A stretch of 64,000 bases of DNA from Hymenobacter aquaticus (GCF_004765605.1 NZ_SRLC01000001.1:620001-684000), one strand, 5' to 3'. Positions 26,317 through 35,559 are shown, counted from the first letter of the stretch. Notes: generated by a model from the sequence alone, not told the origin. Made by a program: numbers and translations.

Positions 26317-26745
26317 ATGGAGAATACCACAAAAAACTCCTCTGACCTGCCTCTGCACTCGTTGGAAGACACCCGGATTTCATTTAAAACGGCCCAGACC
26401 CGGATTGAATCCTGGCTCTGCGCGCTCAAAACCATTTTCGCAGATAAAGACACTGAGGCCATTCCGCGCGGGATTTATATTGGCCCCGATGATCTGAAGG
26501 CCATTCGGGAAGCCCACGGAGACGGGGTAGGAATACGGGTATACTTCGGCTTGAAAGAGCTGGAGGGGGGGGGCCAAGAGCTGTCCGGCATGGTTGTCGC
26601 CGTCGATGAAGAGGGCCGCCACGACCTGGTGGAGGACAAGGGCGGGGAACTCACGACGATTTACGATTTCACGTCGCCCTGCCCTAACTTCTGCGCCGAA
26701 GGCAGCATAATGCTTGTCGCCGTTCCCAGTGAATGTAAAGATTGA
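26317..26745 (+). CDS. Conserved hypothetical protein
   Basis: A soluble, acidic protein of 142 residues with no recognised domain. A compact middle part (IPRGIYIGPDDLKAI...GIRVYFGLKE) alternates strands and helices, and the C terminus has PCPNFC. It is the first gene of an overlapping run with a seven-helix membrane protein, a histidine kinase and a response regulator, so it may be co-transcribed with a signalling unit. Confidence 0.75.
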   Translation: MENTTKNSSDLPLHSLEDTRISFKTAQTRIESWLCALKTIFADKDTEAIPRGIYIGPDDLKAIREAHGDGVGIRVYFGLKELEGGGQELSGMVVAVDEEGRHDLVEDKGGELTTIYDFTSPCPNFCAEGSIMLVAVPSECKD

Positions 26746-27388
26746 TTTCATCCGGGTCAGCTATTTCTACGTCGGCGTTCTGGTGCCGGTGTCCGTTCTG
26801 ATTCCGCTGCTCATAGGCGCACTCCGGCGCGTTTATGAGCAGCCGGGGTTACGGCCCATATTCGTCTACCTGATTGTTTCGGGCGTGACGAATATGCTGG
26901 CCAAGCTGCTGGGGGCCGCCCACCTCAACAACCTGCCGCTGCTGCATATTTATACCATCGTTGAGTTTCTGCTGCTGCTGGCCTATTACCGGCACTCCCT
27001 GGCCGGCAAACTTCCGGTGGGGTTGGTGTGGGGCCTGGGCCTGGCTTTTCCGGTGGTGGCAGTGCTGAATTTTTTGCTGTTGCAAAGCATTTTTGCTTTC
27101 AATTCCTACCCGCGGGCGTTGGCGTCGGTGCTGATTATTCTGCTGAGCAGCTACTATTTCCTCACCGAGGACAGCCGCAACGGGCAGCCGCAGCCGGACA
27201 GGTGGATTAATTTTGGCCTGCTGCAGTATTTCGGCAGCGCCACGGCTATTTTTGCCTTTTATAACTTGATTATCAAATACTCAAGCTTTCAGGGGCAGGT
27301 GGTAATAGGGGTGCTGCATGCTACCCTGGTGTTGATTATGTACGCCTTGCTATCCGTTGGCTTTAGGCAAACCCGAAGAAGTGGATAA
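26729..27388 (+). CDS. Seven-helix membrane protein, unknown function
   Basis: About 219 residues with roughly seven hydrophobic helices and no catalytic motif. The GTG at 26729 is proposed as start, overlapping the previous gene by 17 bases; a TTG at 26714 is also possible. The stop overlaps the histidine kinase start by eight bases. The arrangement suggests a membrane sensor or accessory component of the two-component system, but this is inferred from position only. Confidence 0.78.
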   Translation: MNVKIDFIRVSYFYVGVLVPVSVLIPLLIGALRRVYEQPGLRPIFVYLIVSGVTNMLAKLLGAAHLNNLPLLHIYTIVEFLLLLAYYRHSLAGKLPVGLVWGLGLAFPVVAVLNFLLLQSIFAFNSYPRALASVLIILLSSYYFLTEDSRNGQPQPDRWINFGLLQYFGSATAIFAFYNLIIKYSSFQGQVVIGVLHATLVLIMYALLSVGFRQTRRSG

Positions 27389-28160
27389 TATTTATGCGCT
27401 GATCGTCCTGAGCATTGTGGGCGCTTTCAGCCTGATTGTCTCGTTCGTCCTGATTCACTTTCGCAACCAGAACCGGCTGGCGGCCCAGGCCAAGCAGTTG
27501 CAGGAGGCCCGTATTCAGTACCAGCAGGAGCTGCTGGCCGCCGTGATAGAATCGCAGGAGGCCGAGCGCCGCCGCATCGGCCAGGACCTGCACGACGACG
27601 TGGGCACGGCCCTGTCGAACCTGCGCATGACGGTGGAGCTGTACCAGCACCGCACTGGCCCCGCCGCCGACCCCGCGGCCTTTATTACTTCCTGCAAAGC
27701 CATCATCGACAAAGTGATGGTGGAAGTGCGCCATATTTCGCACAACCTTTCCCCGGTTAGTCTGAACCTGTACGGCTTTACGGAGGCCGTGGAAGAGCTG
27801 GCCGACATGCTCAACAACGGCCGGACCCTGCGCTGCTCCCTCGATAACGAGGCTGCCCCCGTGCTCGATGCCCTGCCGGGCCCCCAGGCCACGGCCCTCT
27901 ACCGGGTGGTGGAAGAGCTGCTCAACAATGCCGTGAAGCACTCGGCCGGCCAAAAGGTGCAGCTTAAGTTCTGGCTCGAGCCCGATGTCCTGATTTTTTC
28001 CTACCAGGATGACGGCCGGGGCATGCAGTGGGAGCCGGCCGCCAAAAAGGGCATGGGCCTGCACAATATCGAAAGCCGCCTGTCTATTCTGCAGGCAACC
28101 TACTCGGTGCAGACGGCCCCCGGTGCCGGCTTTGGCTTCGTGGCCCGTGTGCCCTTATAA
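27381..28160 (+). CDS. Sensor histidine kinase, HisKA_3 (NarX/DegS-type)
   Basis: A protein of about 259 residues. One N-terminal membrane helix, a coiled-coil linker, then ERRRIGQDLHDDVG (phosphoacceptor His near residue 71) and an HATPase domain with VVEELLNNAVKHS, DDGRG and GMGLHNIESR. This is the NarL-system kinase class. No extracellular sensor domain is present, so signal input may come from the seven-helix protein encoded upstream. The proposed GTG start overlaps the stop of that gene. Confidence 0.9.
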   Translation: MDNIYALIVLSIVGAFSLIVSFVLIHFRNQNRLAAQAKQLQEARIQYQQELLAAVIESQEAERRRIGQDLHDDVGTALSNLRMTVELYQHRTGPAADPAAFITSCKAIIDKVMVEVRHISHNLSPVSLNLYGFTEAVEELADMLNNGRTLRCSLDNEAAPVLDALPGPQATALYRVVEELLNNAVKHSAGQKVQLKFWLEPDVLIFSYQDDGRGMQWEPAAKKGMGLHNIESRLSILQATYSVQTAPGAGFGFVARVPL

Positions 28161-28187
28161 TCTGATAGTTGTATCTTAACCCGCCCT

Positions 28188-28862
28188 ATGAGCTCCCCCG
28201 CCAAGATTCGTCTGGCCGTTGTCGACGACCAGAACCTGTTCCGTGAAAGCCTGATTGCCCTCATTGGCTACGAACCCGATATGGAGTACGTGGCCGAAGC
28301 CGGCGACGGGGCCTCATTCCTGGCCTTGTGCGCCACCTTGCCCGGCCTGCCCGACATCGTGCTGATGGACATGAACATGCCGGGCCTCAACGGCGTGGAG
28401 CTCAACGAAGCGTTGCAGCGCCAGTACCCAAGTATGAAGGTAATCGTGCTGTCGGTGCACACGCAGGAGCGGCTGATGGCCAAGATGATAACGGCCGGGG
28501 CCGTGGGCTACCTGGCCAAAAACTGCAACAAGGATGAGCTGCTGCTGGCCATCCGGTCGGTGCACCGCACGGGCTTCTACATGAGTCCGCAGGTGCTCAA
28601 AGCCATTCAGCAAACCCATAGCTACCGGCCCGCCCCCGGCGCTATGCTCCCGGGCGGGGCCGACCTGACCAACCGGGAAAAGGAAATCCTGCACCTGATC
28701 TGCCAGGAGTTTTCCAACGCCGAAATTGCCGACAAGCTGTTTTTGAGCGTGCGCACCGTGGAAGGGCACCGCAACAACCTGCTGCTGAAAACCGGCTGCC
28801 GCAATACGGCCGGCCTGGTGTTGTTTGCGGTGAAAAATCAGCTGCACGAAGTGCTTTTCTAG
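28188..28862 (+). CDS. Response regulator, NarL/FixJ family
   Basis: A protein of 224 residues. The receiver domain has the acidic pair D13/D14, phosphoacceptor D61 (LMDMNMPG), and a conserved Lys in LAKNC. The C-terminal LuxR-type helix-turn-helix runs LTNREKEILHLICQ...SNAEIADKLFLSVRTVEGHRNN. It follows the kinase by 27 bases and is its evident partner. Two hairpins after the stop mark the end of the transcript. Confidence 0.94.
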   Translation: MSSPAKIRLAVVDDQNLFRESLIALIGYEPDMEYVAEAGDGASFLALCATLPGLPDIVLMDMNMPGLNGVELNEALQRQYPSMKVIVLSVHTQERLMAKMITAGAVGYLAKNCNKDELLLAIRSVHRTGFYMSPQVLKAIQQTHSYRPAPGAMLPGGADLTNREKEILHLICQEFSNAEIADKLFLSVRTVEGHRNNLLLKTGCRNTAGLVLFAVKNQLHEVLF

Positions 28863-28876
28863 GCCAGTCGTTGCGG

Positions 28877-28971
28877 CTGAGGCCTGAGCCGGTAACAACG
28901 GCTCGGGCCTCAGCTAAGCCGAAGTCTACTAGCCAAAAAAGCGCTGCTTCCACCTGGAAGCAGCGCTTTTT
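28877..28971. terminator. Tandem hairpins ending the two-component operon
   Basis: The first hairpin (28877-28913) pairs CTGAGGCCTGAGCC with GGCTCGGGCCTCAG at 13 of 14 positions. The second (28936-28971) has a 16-bp stem AAAAAGCGCTGCTTCC with a four-base loop and flanking A and T runs. It lies between convergent genes and probably serves both. Confidence 0.85.
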
Positions 28972-29010
28972 AAGTTACGGGCCACGCTTGCGCTGGCCCC
29001 GACGCAGGGG

Positions 29011-29871
29011 TTAAAACTTATAGTCCTTGTATTCCTTGGTAAACTCGGCAGCCGGAATGGGCTGGTTAGCCACGACTTCCGAAAACTCGAACTTCTCGAA
29101 CAGGCCTTTGTCGTCGTTTACCTGCACGACCGTGGGCAGAAAGGTTTTCTGGTCGACGCAGACGATGGTGCGGCGGCCGTAACTGTTGGGCACCAGCAGG
29201 GTTTTGCCCGCCGGCACGGTTTCGCCCGCCGACAGGTCGTTGCGCTCCATGATGCGGTATTCGCCGCAGCCAAACCGGTCGGCGATGCGCGAAATCGGCT
29301 CGGCCTTGGTGGTTTTGTAGCTCACGTAGCGAAACTGCGGGAAGTCGGAGCGGAGCACGTGGCAGGCGCGGCCGGCCACCACCGAGTCGCCGGCGTAGCG
29401 GAAGCTGTGCTCGTAGGCGTGGTCCTGGCGCAGGCTGGAGCCCTTGATCAGGTCGGCGATGGTGCCGAAGCCCGCGTTGAGCACGCTGTGGTGCTGGTTG
29501 CGCCGCATCACCGCGCCCCGGGGGTCGAGGTTGAGCGTCACGTAGGGAAAGGCGTTGGGATTCACCCAGGCGTCGCCGTTGTTCTGGCCCGTCACCCAGA
29601 GCACCTCAATGCCTTTCTGATTGCGCACGTACACTTTCAGGGGCTGAAAGGCAATTTTCATGGTGGAGCGGGCGGCCTGGTACTTATTGCCTTCCAGCCG
29701 CTCCTGGGCTTTGACGGTGCAGCGCAGGGTTTTCAGGTTTTCGATGGAGCCGGACAGGCGGGCGAGCAGCTGCTCGGTGGTAACTTTATCAGTGGTGGGA
29801 GCGGCCGGCGCGGCGGCCAGGGCGACGAGGAGGACGGCGGCAACGGCCGACAGCCGGAAAATTCGAGTCAT
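29011..29871 (-). CDS. Secreted DUF1571 protein with LysM-like segment
   Basis: A protein of 286 residues with an N-terminal signal peptide (hydrophobic stretch then APAAPTT). The body resembles DUF1571 (LKTLRCTVKAQERL..., KVYVRNQKGIEVLWV, FGTIADLI). Between its halves is a LysM-like stretch: PISRIADRF, then NDLSAGETVPAGKTLLVP. LysM modules bind peptidoglycan, so this periplasmic or outer-membrane protein may contact the cell wall. A TACGTTTG box lies one base before the start codon; whether it is the real promoter is unclear. Confidence 0.78.
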   Translation of the reverse strand: MTRIFRLSAVAAVLLVALAAAPAAPTTDKVTTEQLLARLSGSIENLKTLRCTVKAQERLEGNKYQAARSTMKIAFQPLKVYVRNQKGIEVLWVTGQNNGDAWVNPNAFPYVTLNLDPRGAVMRRNQHHSVLNAGFGTIADLIKGSSLRQDHAYEHSFRYAGDSVVAGRACHVLRSDFPQFRYVSYKTTKAEPISRIADRFGCGEYRIMERNDLSAGETVPAGKTLLVPNSYGRRTIVCVDQKTFLPTVVQVNDDKGLFEKFEFSEVVANQPIPAAEFTKEYKDYKF

Positions 29872-29956
29872 GCAAACGTAACGTGAGAAGGATAGCAGGC
29901 GGAAAAAGTCGGCCCAGCGAAAACCGCGCCGGAGCCGAACTATAGGGTCCAGCGGC

Positions 29957-30256
29957 TTAATTTAGGCTAATTCGGGGAAACCGGGACGCGGTGCTGTCGA
30001 ACACGAACAGCTCGTCGATTTCGACCTGGAGGAAGAAGCGGTACAGCGGAAACTGCTCCACGGTGCTGCGGATGGCCTCCTCGTTGGTGCCGTTCATGGT
30101 AATCCAGCCCCGGGTGCGGTTGGCGCTGATGGCGTAGGCCTCCACTACGTTGGCCTCAATCAGCTCGTTGATCAGCTGACGGTGCTCGGGAATCAGCGCA
30201 ATGAACTCCTCATCGAAGGAACTCGGGAAGCGGACGGTGACGACAAACTTGGCCAT
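29957..30256 (-). CDS. Small YciI/muconolactone-isomerase-like protein
   Basis: A protein of 99 residues. MAKFVVTVRFPSSFDEEFIALIPEHRQLINELI with a C-terminal FLQVEIDELFVFD has the ferredoxin-like dimeric alpha+beta barrel pattern of muconolactone isomerase- and YciI-like proteins. No activity can be assigned. The ATG at 30256 is chosen because upstream codons are not conserved. It is divergent from the glycosyltransferase gene. Confidence 0.75.
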   Translation of the reverse strand: MAKFVVTVRFPSSFDEEFIALIPEHRQLINELIEANVVEAYAISANRTRGWITMNGTNEEAIRSTVEQFPLYRFFLQVEIDELFVFDSTASRFPRISLN

Positions 30257-30359
30257 ACGGGAAGAAATCAGGTATGGGATAAACGCCGGCCAACCGGGTA
30301 AAGTTGGGCTTGTTCGGCCGGAGAGGCAACTTTTTGCCGGGAATAGCAGAATAGCGGGT

Positions 30360-31118
30360 ATGCATTTCGCCCTGATAACGCCCAGCCACAACCGCCGCCA
30401 GTACTTGCCCGAAGCAATTGCCAGCGTGCAGGCCAGCATTCACGCGCCCCTCGATTTTTCCCGGGAGCACCTGATCTACGAAAACGGCTCCACCGACGGC
30501 TCGGCCGAGTGGCTGGCCCAAGCCGCCGCCCAGGCCGGGCCGGCGCTGCGCTACTGGAGCCACCCCGAAAAAGTGCGCGCCGGGCTGGCCCGTAACCGCC
30601 TCATTGCCCAAACCGACGCGGCGGCCTGGCTCGTGCCCCTCGACGACGACGATATTCTGCTCCAGCGCTGCCTCTACCACTACGCCCAGCTGATTGCGCA
30701 GCACCCCCGGCAGCCCTGGTTCGTGGCCGACTTCCTGCGCATGGATCAGGACCGGCGCTACCTGCCCAATGAGGATTACTACGCTTGGCGCTTCGATTCG
30801 CCCCAGGCCATGCTGCAGGCTATTTTCAAAGCCGAGCACTTCATTCAGGGCAACGTGTGCTACAGCCGCGCCCTGTTCGACCAGGTGGGCGGCTACGACG
30901 CCGAGCTGCCCATGGCCGAAGATCTGGACCTGTACGTGCGGTTTCTGCTGGCGGGCCACCTGCCGGTACTTTCGCCCCACATCAGCCACCTGCACCGCTT
31001 CCACAACAGCAACGTCAGCATCGGCGTGGACGCGGGCAAGCACAACGAAGACCTGCGGATTATTTACGACAAGTACGCCGGGCAGCTTCAACAGCTGGGC
31101 GTGGAGCGGCCGGGGTAA
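30360..31118 (+). CDS. Glycosyltransferase family 2
   Basis: A protein of 252 residues of GT-A fold. ALITPSHNRRQYLPEAIASV is the nucleotide-sugar binding start, YENGSTDGSAEWL follows, and LVPLDDDDILL carries the metal-binding DxD. MAEDLDLYVRFL supplies the acceptor-side acidic residues. It would add a sugar to a glycan, lipid or protein; the substrate is unknown and no polysaccharide cluster surrounds it. The frame stays open upstream, but conservation begins at the ATG at 30360. Confidence 0.88.
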   Translation: MHFALITPSHNRRQYLPEAIASVQASIHAPLDFSREHLIYENGSTDGSAEWLAQAAAQAGPALRYWSHPEKVRAGLARNRLIAQTDAAAWLVPLDDDDILLQRCLYHYAQLIAQHPRQPWFVADFLRMDQDRRYLPNEDYYAWRFDSPQAMLQAIFKAEHFIQGNVCYSRALFDQVGGYDAELPMAEDLDLYVRFLLAGHLPVLSPHISHLHRFHNSNVSIGVDAGKHNEDLRIIYDKYAGQLQQLGVERPG

Positions 31119-31121
31119 AAC

Positions 31122-32402
31122 CTACTCCCGGTACACCACGCCGCCTTTCACCACCAGCTTCACCTGGCGTAGGGCCGTTATCTGCTGGGTGGGGTCGCCT
31201 TCCACGGCTACCAGGTCGGCGAGCAGGCCGGGCTGGATGCGGCCCCGGTCCAGGAGGTGAAAGATGCGGGCGTTGCCGCTGGTCTGGGCCTGCACCACCT
31301 CCAATGGGCTGAAGCCGTATTCCTGTACCAGCAGCTCGGCTTCGCGGCTGTTGTCGCCGTGGCGGAACACGCCCACGTCGCCGCCCACGGCCAGCGCTAC
31401 GCCGGCCTTGCGGGCGGCCTGCACGCTCAGCCGCTTCTGCTGCATCCGCTCGGGCTCGGGTCCCTGGCCTTTTTTCCAGCCCTGGTACTGCGAAATAGCG
31501 TCGCCGGCGGCCACGGTGGGGCACAGGGCCACGCCGCGCTGCTTCATCAGCCGGAATACTTCCAAAGTGCCCCCGTCGCCGTGCTCAATGGTTTCGACGC
31601 CGGCCAGCGTGGCCCGGCGCATGCCCTCGGGCGTGGAGGCGTGGGCCACCACGGGCCGGCCGGCACCTTTGGCCGTTTGCACAATCAACGTCAGCTCGTC
31701 CTGCGAAAACGTGGGCCTTGACGGTTCGCCCTTGCCCCAGCGGTAGTCGGCGTACACCTTAATAACGTCGGCGCCCCGGCCGATTTGCTCGCGCACGGCC
31801 CGCACGATACCGTCCACGCCGTCGGCTTCCTGCGCGCCCTGGGGCACGTCCACGTCTACCGACAGCTTGGGGCCGTAGCTGCCCGTGGCCACCAGGGCGC
31901 GGGTGGCCACCAGCAGGCGCGGGCCGGGAATAAGGCCCTGGTCAATAGCTTGCTTGAGGCCCACGTCGGCGTAGTCGGCGCCCTCGGTGCCCAGGTCGCG
32001 GGCGGTGGTGTAGCCGGCCAGCAGCGTGGCGCGGGCGTGGGCCGTGGCCCGGGCCACCCGCAGCGCCTGCGACTCGAGCAGCACCTGGTCGTTCCAGGTG
32101 GTTTCGTTGTAGGGGTGGAGCAGCAGGTGCGAATGGCCTTCGATGAGGCCCGGCAGTAAGGTCTGGCCCGGCAACTCCACGGTGCGGGCCCCGGCCGGGG
32201 TGCTGATCTGATCGGCTGGCCCGGCTGCCTTGATCGTGGAACCTTCCACCAGCACCACCCAGCCCGCGTGCATAGTTTCGCCGTCGAAGACGGCGGCGGG
32301 GCGCAGCAGAAGCGAAGACGGCGGGGCGGTTGTGGCTTGTTGGGCCAGAGTCCTAGTGAAGCTGAAGAAGAAAGCCACGGCTAGGGGCCACACAATACGC
32401 AT
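31122..32402 (-). CDS. Secreted amidohydrolase, imidazolonepropionase-like
   Basis: A protein of 426 residues. An N-terminal signal peptide ends near TLAQQAT. The amidohydrolase signature is present: EGHSHLL (metal-binding HxH), VVAHASTPEGMRRA, ETIEHGDGG, and AVGGDVGVF with the late Asp. The metal-dependent TIM-barrel family includes imidazolonepropionase and prolidase-like enzymes. Export to the periplasm suggests peptide or dipeptide hydrolysis rather than histidine catabolism. It is convergent with the glycosyltransferase gene, with stops 3 bases apart. Confidence 0.88.
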   Translation of the reverse strand: MRIVWPLAVAFFFSFTRTLAQQATTAPPSSLLLRPAAVFDGETMHAGWVVLVEGSTIKAAGPADQISTPAGARTVELPGQTLLPGLIEGHSHLLLHPYNETTWNDQVLLESQALRVARATAHARATLLAGYTTARDLGTEGADYADVGLKQAIDQGLIPGPRLLVATRALVATGSYGPKLSVDVDVPQGAQEADGVDGIVRAVREQIGRGADVIKVYADYRWGKGEPSRPTFSQDELTLIVQTAKGAGRPVVAHASTPEGMRRATLAGVETIEHGDGGTLEVFRLMKQRGVALCPTVAAGDAISQYQGWKKGQGPEPERMQQKRLSVQAARKAGVALAVGGDVGVFRHGDNSREAELLVQEYGFSPLEVVQAQTSGNARIFHLLDRGRIQPGLLADLVAVEGDPTQQITALRQVKLVVKGGVVYRE

Positions 32403-32454
32403 AAGCGGTGCTTTAATTTGGAGAGTATACTTGCTTACAAGGTACAGCAGCTAC

Positions 32455-33069
32455 TCAGAATTGCCACCAGGAAGTCGGTTCCGGGTCGACCGGAAGGCCC
32501 AGCACTTGCTGTAGCAGGCGGGCAATACTGCGGGCTACGGACTCCGAATCAACCTCTATCAGATACAGCCGGCTGTCATCCGTAAGGGATAGATACAGTT
32601 CTCCGTAATATTCATCTTCTGACTGACTTCTGCCTCGGCAGGCCACCACGTTGAGAATCTCGGCGAAGGGAGCCACGGTAGTTTCTGCCACATGCTGGCG
32701 GAAGTAGGGGTGCAGATGCTCTACAGTAATCCGCCGCGCGACAATATCAATTTCGACTTCGTTTTGCAGCCGTATTATCTTGATATCCGGACCAGACTTG
32801 CGCGCCCGATATTCTCGCCACACGACAAATAACCCAAGTAGCAAGACCATGCCCAGAACAATATAATTGCTTTGCATAATGGCAACCAGGCAGAAAACGC
32901 CTCCAAAGGCCAGGCCCGCCAGCAACGCGTAGCGCTGATTAGCAGAGGTGCTTATGACGGGCTGCATCCGGATGCTCGTTTCCGAGTATCGGAAGACAAG
33001 AATACTTTGATACTGCCGCAGACTGCGGCTGATTGCCTGTAAGTCGGGGAAGAGAGGAATCAAGCTCAT
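32455..33069 (-). CDS. Membrane protein of unknown function
   Basis: A protein of 204 residues with two adjacent membrane helices around residues 48-85 and a soluble C-terminal half (IDIVARRITVEHL, YGELYLSLTDDSRLYLIEVDS) that resembles a pleckstrin-like beta domain, as in some Bacteroidota membrane proteins. No characterised family was recognised. An internal ATG 35 codons in (MQPVIS) is an alternative start. Confidence 0.7.
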   Translation of the reverse strand: MSLIPLFPDLQAISRSLRQYQSILVFRYSETSIRMQPVISTSANQRYALLAGLAFGGVFCLVAIMQSNYIVLGMVLLLGLFVVWREYRARKSGPDIKIIRLQNEVEIDIVARRITVEHLHPYFRQHVAETTVAPFAEILNVVACRGRSQSEDEYYGELYLSLTDDSRLYLIEVDSESVARSIARLLQQVLGLPVDPEPTSWWQF

Positions 33070-33083
33070 ACATACATATAAAA

Positions 33084-33117
33084 ATGCCCGCCAGGGAGTA
33101 AGTGCTGGCGGGCGTTT
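33084..33117 (-). terminator. Hairpin terminator of the S46 peptidase gene
   Basis: Stem GCCCGCCAG/CTGGCGGGC with a 10-base loop, just past the peptidase stop codon in the transcribed (minus) direction. Confidence 0.75.
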
Positions 33118-33140
33118 CTACACAAAGTAAGCAAAGTGGA

Positions 33141-35402
33141 CTACGCTTTTACCTTAGCCGCTTTCTGCTTCACTTTCATCTTCTTCACTTCCTTGCCCGG
33201 TGCGGGCGTCGCCGCGCCGTTGGGGTCGCCTACCAGCGTCATTTCCTGCACCAGGTGGCTGGCACCGGCGTATTTATCCACCACAAACAGCATGTAGCGC
33301 ACGTCGAGGGTGATGTTGCGCACCCGGTCGGGGTCAAACATGATGTCGCTCATGGTGCCTTCCCAGTTCCGGTCGAAGTTGGTGCCGATCAGCTCGCCGC
33401 GGCCGTTGATGACGGGGGAGCCGGAGTTGCCGCCGGTGGTGTGGTTGGTAGCAATAAAGGCCACGGGCACGGTGCCGTTCACAGCGTAAGGACCGTAGTC
33501 CTTAGCGTTGTAGAGTTCCACGAGGCGGGCGGGCACCTCAAAATCGGGGTTGGTGGGGTCGGCTTTTTCCATGATGCCGTCGAGGGTGGTGTAATAGTCG
33601 TACTTCACGCCGTCGGCGGGCTCGTAGGTGGCCACCTGCCCGTAGGCCACGCGCAGGGTCGAATTGGCATCGGGGTAGAACTTCCGGTCGGTTTGCATCT
33701 GGCGCAGGCCGGCCACGTAGGTGCGCTGCAAGAGGGCAATCTGGTCGGTGTGGGTAGTGTAAGTGGGCAGAATGGCCGCGCGGTAGTTGCCGATGATGGC
33801 AGCGGCGAGCTGGGCAGCGGGGTCTTCGCTGAGGGCGCGCACGTTGCCTTTGGCTACCTCATCGAGCACGGCCTGGGCACTGGCCTCGGTGGTGAGCTTC
33901 GACTTGGCATACAGGGCGTTGACGTAGCTGGTCCAGCCCGATTTGCCAGGGTATTGCTTCTGCAGATTCTTCACGTAGGCGGGCAGCAGGGCCGCCGGCG
34001 TGCCTTCGGCGTAGAGCGGCAGCAGGGCCACGGCTACTTTCTGGTCGGTGGCGGCGGTGTAGTTGCGGAAGAAGCCGGCCACGCCCTTCTTGGCTTTGCC
34101 CACGGCCGTAGCCAATTCTTCGGCCGTAGCTTTTTTCTCGACCAACTCCACCAGCGGTAGCAGACTGTTGGCGTAGGCCACCAGCTCGATGCCCAGAGCC
34201 GCTTCGGTTACGTAGTCGCGGGCCAGGGTGTAGTCGCGCACGGCGCGGTAGTTTTTCTCCAGCTGGGGCAGCAGGGGGCCGTAGGCGGCGCGTTGGGCTT
34301 CGGTGCCATTCTGGGCCCACTGCGTGAACTTCGCTTCCTGCTCCTGCTTGCGCGTCACGGCGTCGAGCTTTTTCAGGCCCCGGGTTTCGCCGATCCACTT
34401 TTTCCAGTAGTTGGCAATGCCGGCGTACTTGGCCGCGTACTGAATCCGCACCTTGTCGGAGGCCTTCATATCCTGGTCCAGGATGCGCAGCTTGGCGTCG
34501 CGCACCTTGATTTTGGCCGGGTTCGACAGGGAATAGACCTCATCCACGCCCCAGGAAGTCAGGTATTCGTTGGTGCGGCCGGGAAAGCCGAACACCATCG
34601 TGAAGTCGCCGGGCTTGATGCCGCTGAGCGAGATGGGCAGGTGGTGGCGGGGCTTGAAAGGCTTGTTGTCCTTGGAATAGGGGGCGGGCTTGTTGTCGGG
34701 GCCGGCGTAGATGCGGAACATCGAGAAGTCGCCGGTGTGGCGGGGCCAGGCCCAGTTGTCGGTGTCGCCGCCGAACTTGCCGATGCTGCTCGGTGGGGCG
34801 CCCACCAAACGGATGTCCTCGAACACCTCCGTCACGAACATGTAGTATTCGTTGCCGTTGTAGAAAGGGCGGATAAACGACTGGTAGTGCGTGCCCTGCA
34901 CGGCGGCCTGGGCCACGCGGGCAATGTTGCCCTGCACCAGCTTTTCCCGGTCGGCCTCGGCAATATTGCTGGTGGGCACCCCGGCCAGCACCTGGCTGGT
35001 CACGTCTTCCATGCGCACGATAAACGTGGCCGTCAGGCCCGGATTGGGCAGTTCCTGGTCGCGCGTCATGGCCCAGTAGCCGTTGGTCAGGTAGTCTTTC
35101 TCCACCGACGAGTGCTGCTGAATCTGGCCGTAGCCGCAGTGGTGGTTGGTGAGCAGCAGGCCCTGGTCGGAAATAATTTCGCCGGTGCAGCCGCCGCCGA
35201 ACTGCACCACCGCGTCCTTCAGGCTGCCCTGATTCACGCTGTAAATCTGCTCGGCGGTGAGCTTGAGGCCCTTGCTTTGCATGTCGGCCTCGTTGAGCTG
35301 CTTCAGCAGCAACGGCAGCCACATGCCTTCGTCGGCGCGGGCCGTGGGCAGGAAGGACAGGAGGGTAAGAGCCAGCAAAGCCAGCCGGGAGAGTAGGCGC
35401 AT
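33141..35402 (-). CDS. S46-family dipeptidyl-peptidase (DPP7/DPP11-like)
   Basis: A protein of 753 residues. A signal peptide (LLALTLLSFLPTARA) leads into the mature S46 domain, which opens with EGMWLP. The catalytic His lies in LLLTNHHCGYGQIQ, and the catalytic Ser in TGGNSGSPVING near the C terminus. These periplasmic peptidases of Bacteroidota remove dipeptides from oligopeptides for amino-acid uptake. An extension to 35519 is open but precedes the obvious signal peptide, so the ATG at 35402 is used. A Lys-rich tail (KEVKKMKVKQKAAKVKA) follows the domain and is unusual. Confidence 0.93.
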   Translation of the reverse strand: MRLLSRLALLALTLLSFLPTARADEGMWLPLLLKQLNEADMQSKGLKLTAEQIYSVNQGSLKDAVVQFGGGCTGEIISDQGLLLTNHHCGYGQIQQHSSVEKDYLTNGYWAMTRDQELPNPGLTATFIVRMEDVTSQVLAGVPTSNIAEADREKLVQGNIARVAQAAVQGTHYQSFIRPFYNGNEYYMFVTEVFEDIRLVGAPPSSIGKFGGDTDNWAWPRHTGDFSMFRIYAGPDNKPAPYSKDNKPFKPRHHLPISLSGIKPGDFTMVFGFPGRTNEYLTSWGVDEVYSLSNPAKIKVRDAKLRILDQDMKASDKVRIQYAAKYAGIANYWKKWIGETRGLKKLDAVTRKQEQEAKFTQWAQNGTEAQRAAYGPLLPQLEKNYRAVRDYTLARDYVTEAALGIELVAYANSLLPLVELVEKKATAEELATAVGKAKKGVAGFFRNYTAATDQKVAVALLPLYAEGTPAALLPAYVKNLQKQYPGKSGWTSYVNALYAKSKLTTEASAQAVLDEVAKGNVRALSEDPAAQLAAAIIGNYRAAILPTYTTHTDQIALLQRTYVAGLRQMQTDRKFYPDANSTLRVAYGQVATYEPADGVKYDYYTTLDGIMEKADPTNPDFEVPARLVELYNAKDYGPYAVNGTVPVAFIATNHTTGGNSGSPVINGRGELIGTNFDRNWEGTMSDIMFDPDRVRNITLDVRYMLFVVDKYAGASHLVQEMTLVGDPNGAATPAPGKEVKKMKVKQKAAKVKA

Positions 35403-35495
35403 AGAGCAGGAGTAGGTGAGCGGAAAAGACAACCGCCGAAGCGGCAGCCGCGAATTTCGGGGTTTTTCGATGACCGGGCGTTGTTTCCCAACGTC

Positions 35496-35531
35496 ACCAA
35501 AAAAGAAACCCCGACGCACGTGGCCGGGGTT
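35496..35531 (-). terminator. Hairpin terminator of the YkvA-like gene
   Basis: On the minus strand the stem AACCCCG/CGGGGTT is followed by a T-rich run, 29 bases after the stop codon of the DUF1232 gene. Confidence 0.75.
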
Positions 35532-35559
35532 CAGGAATCCTAAAAATTCGCGGGAGCTT

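Noticed and set aside
29872..29880. TACGTTTG box one base before the DUF1571 gene as a leaderless promoter
   Set aside because: The gap is too short: transcription would start inside the signal-peptide codons. The match may be chance.
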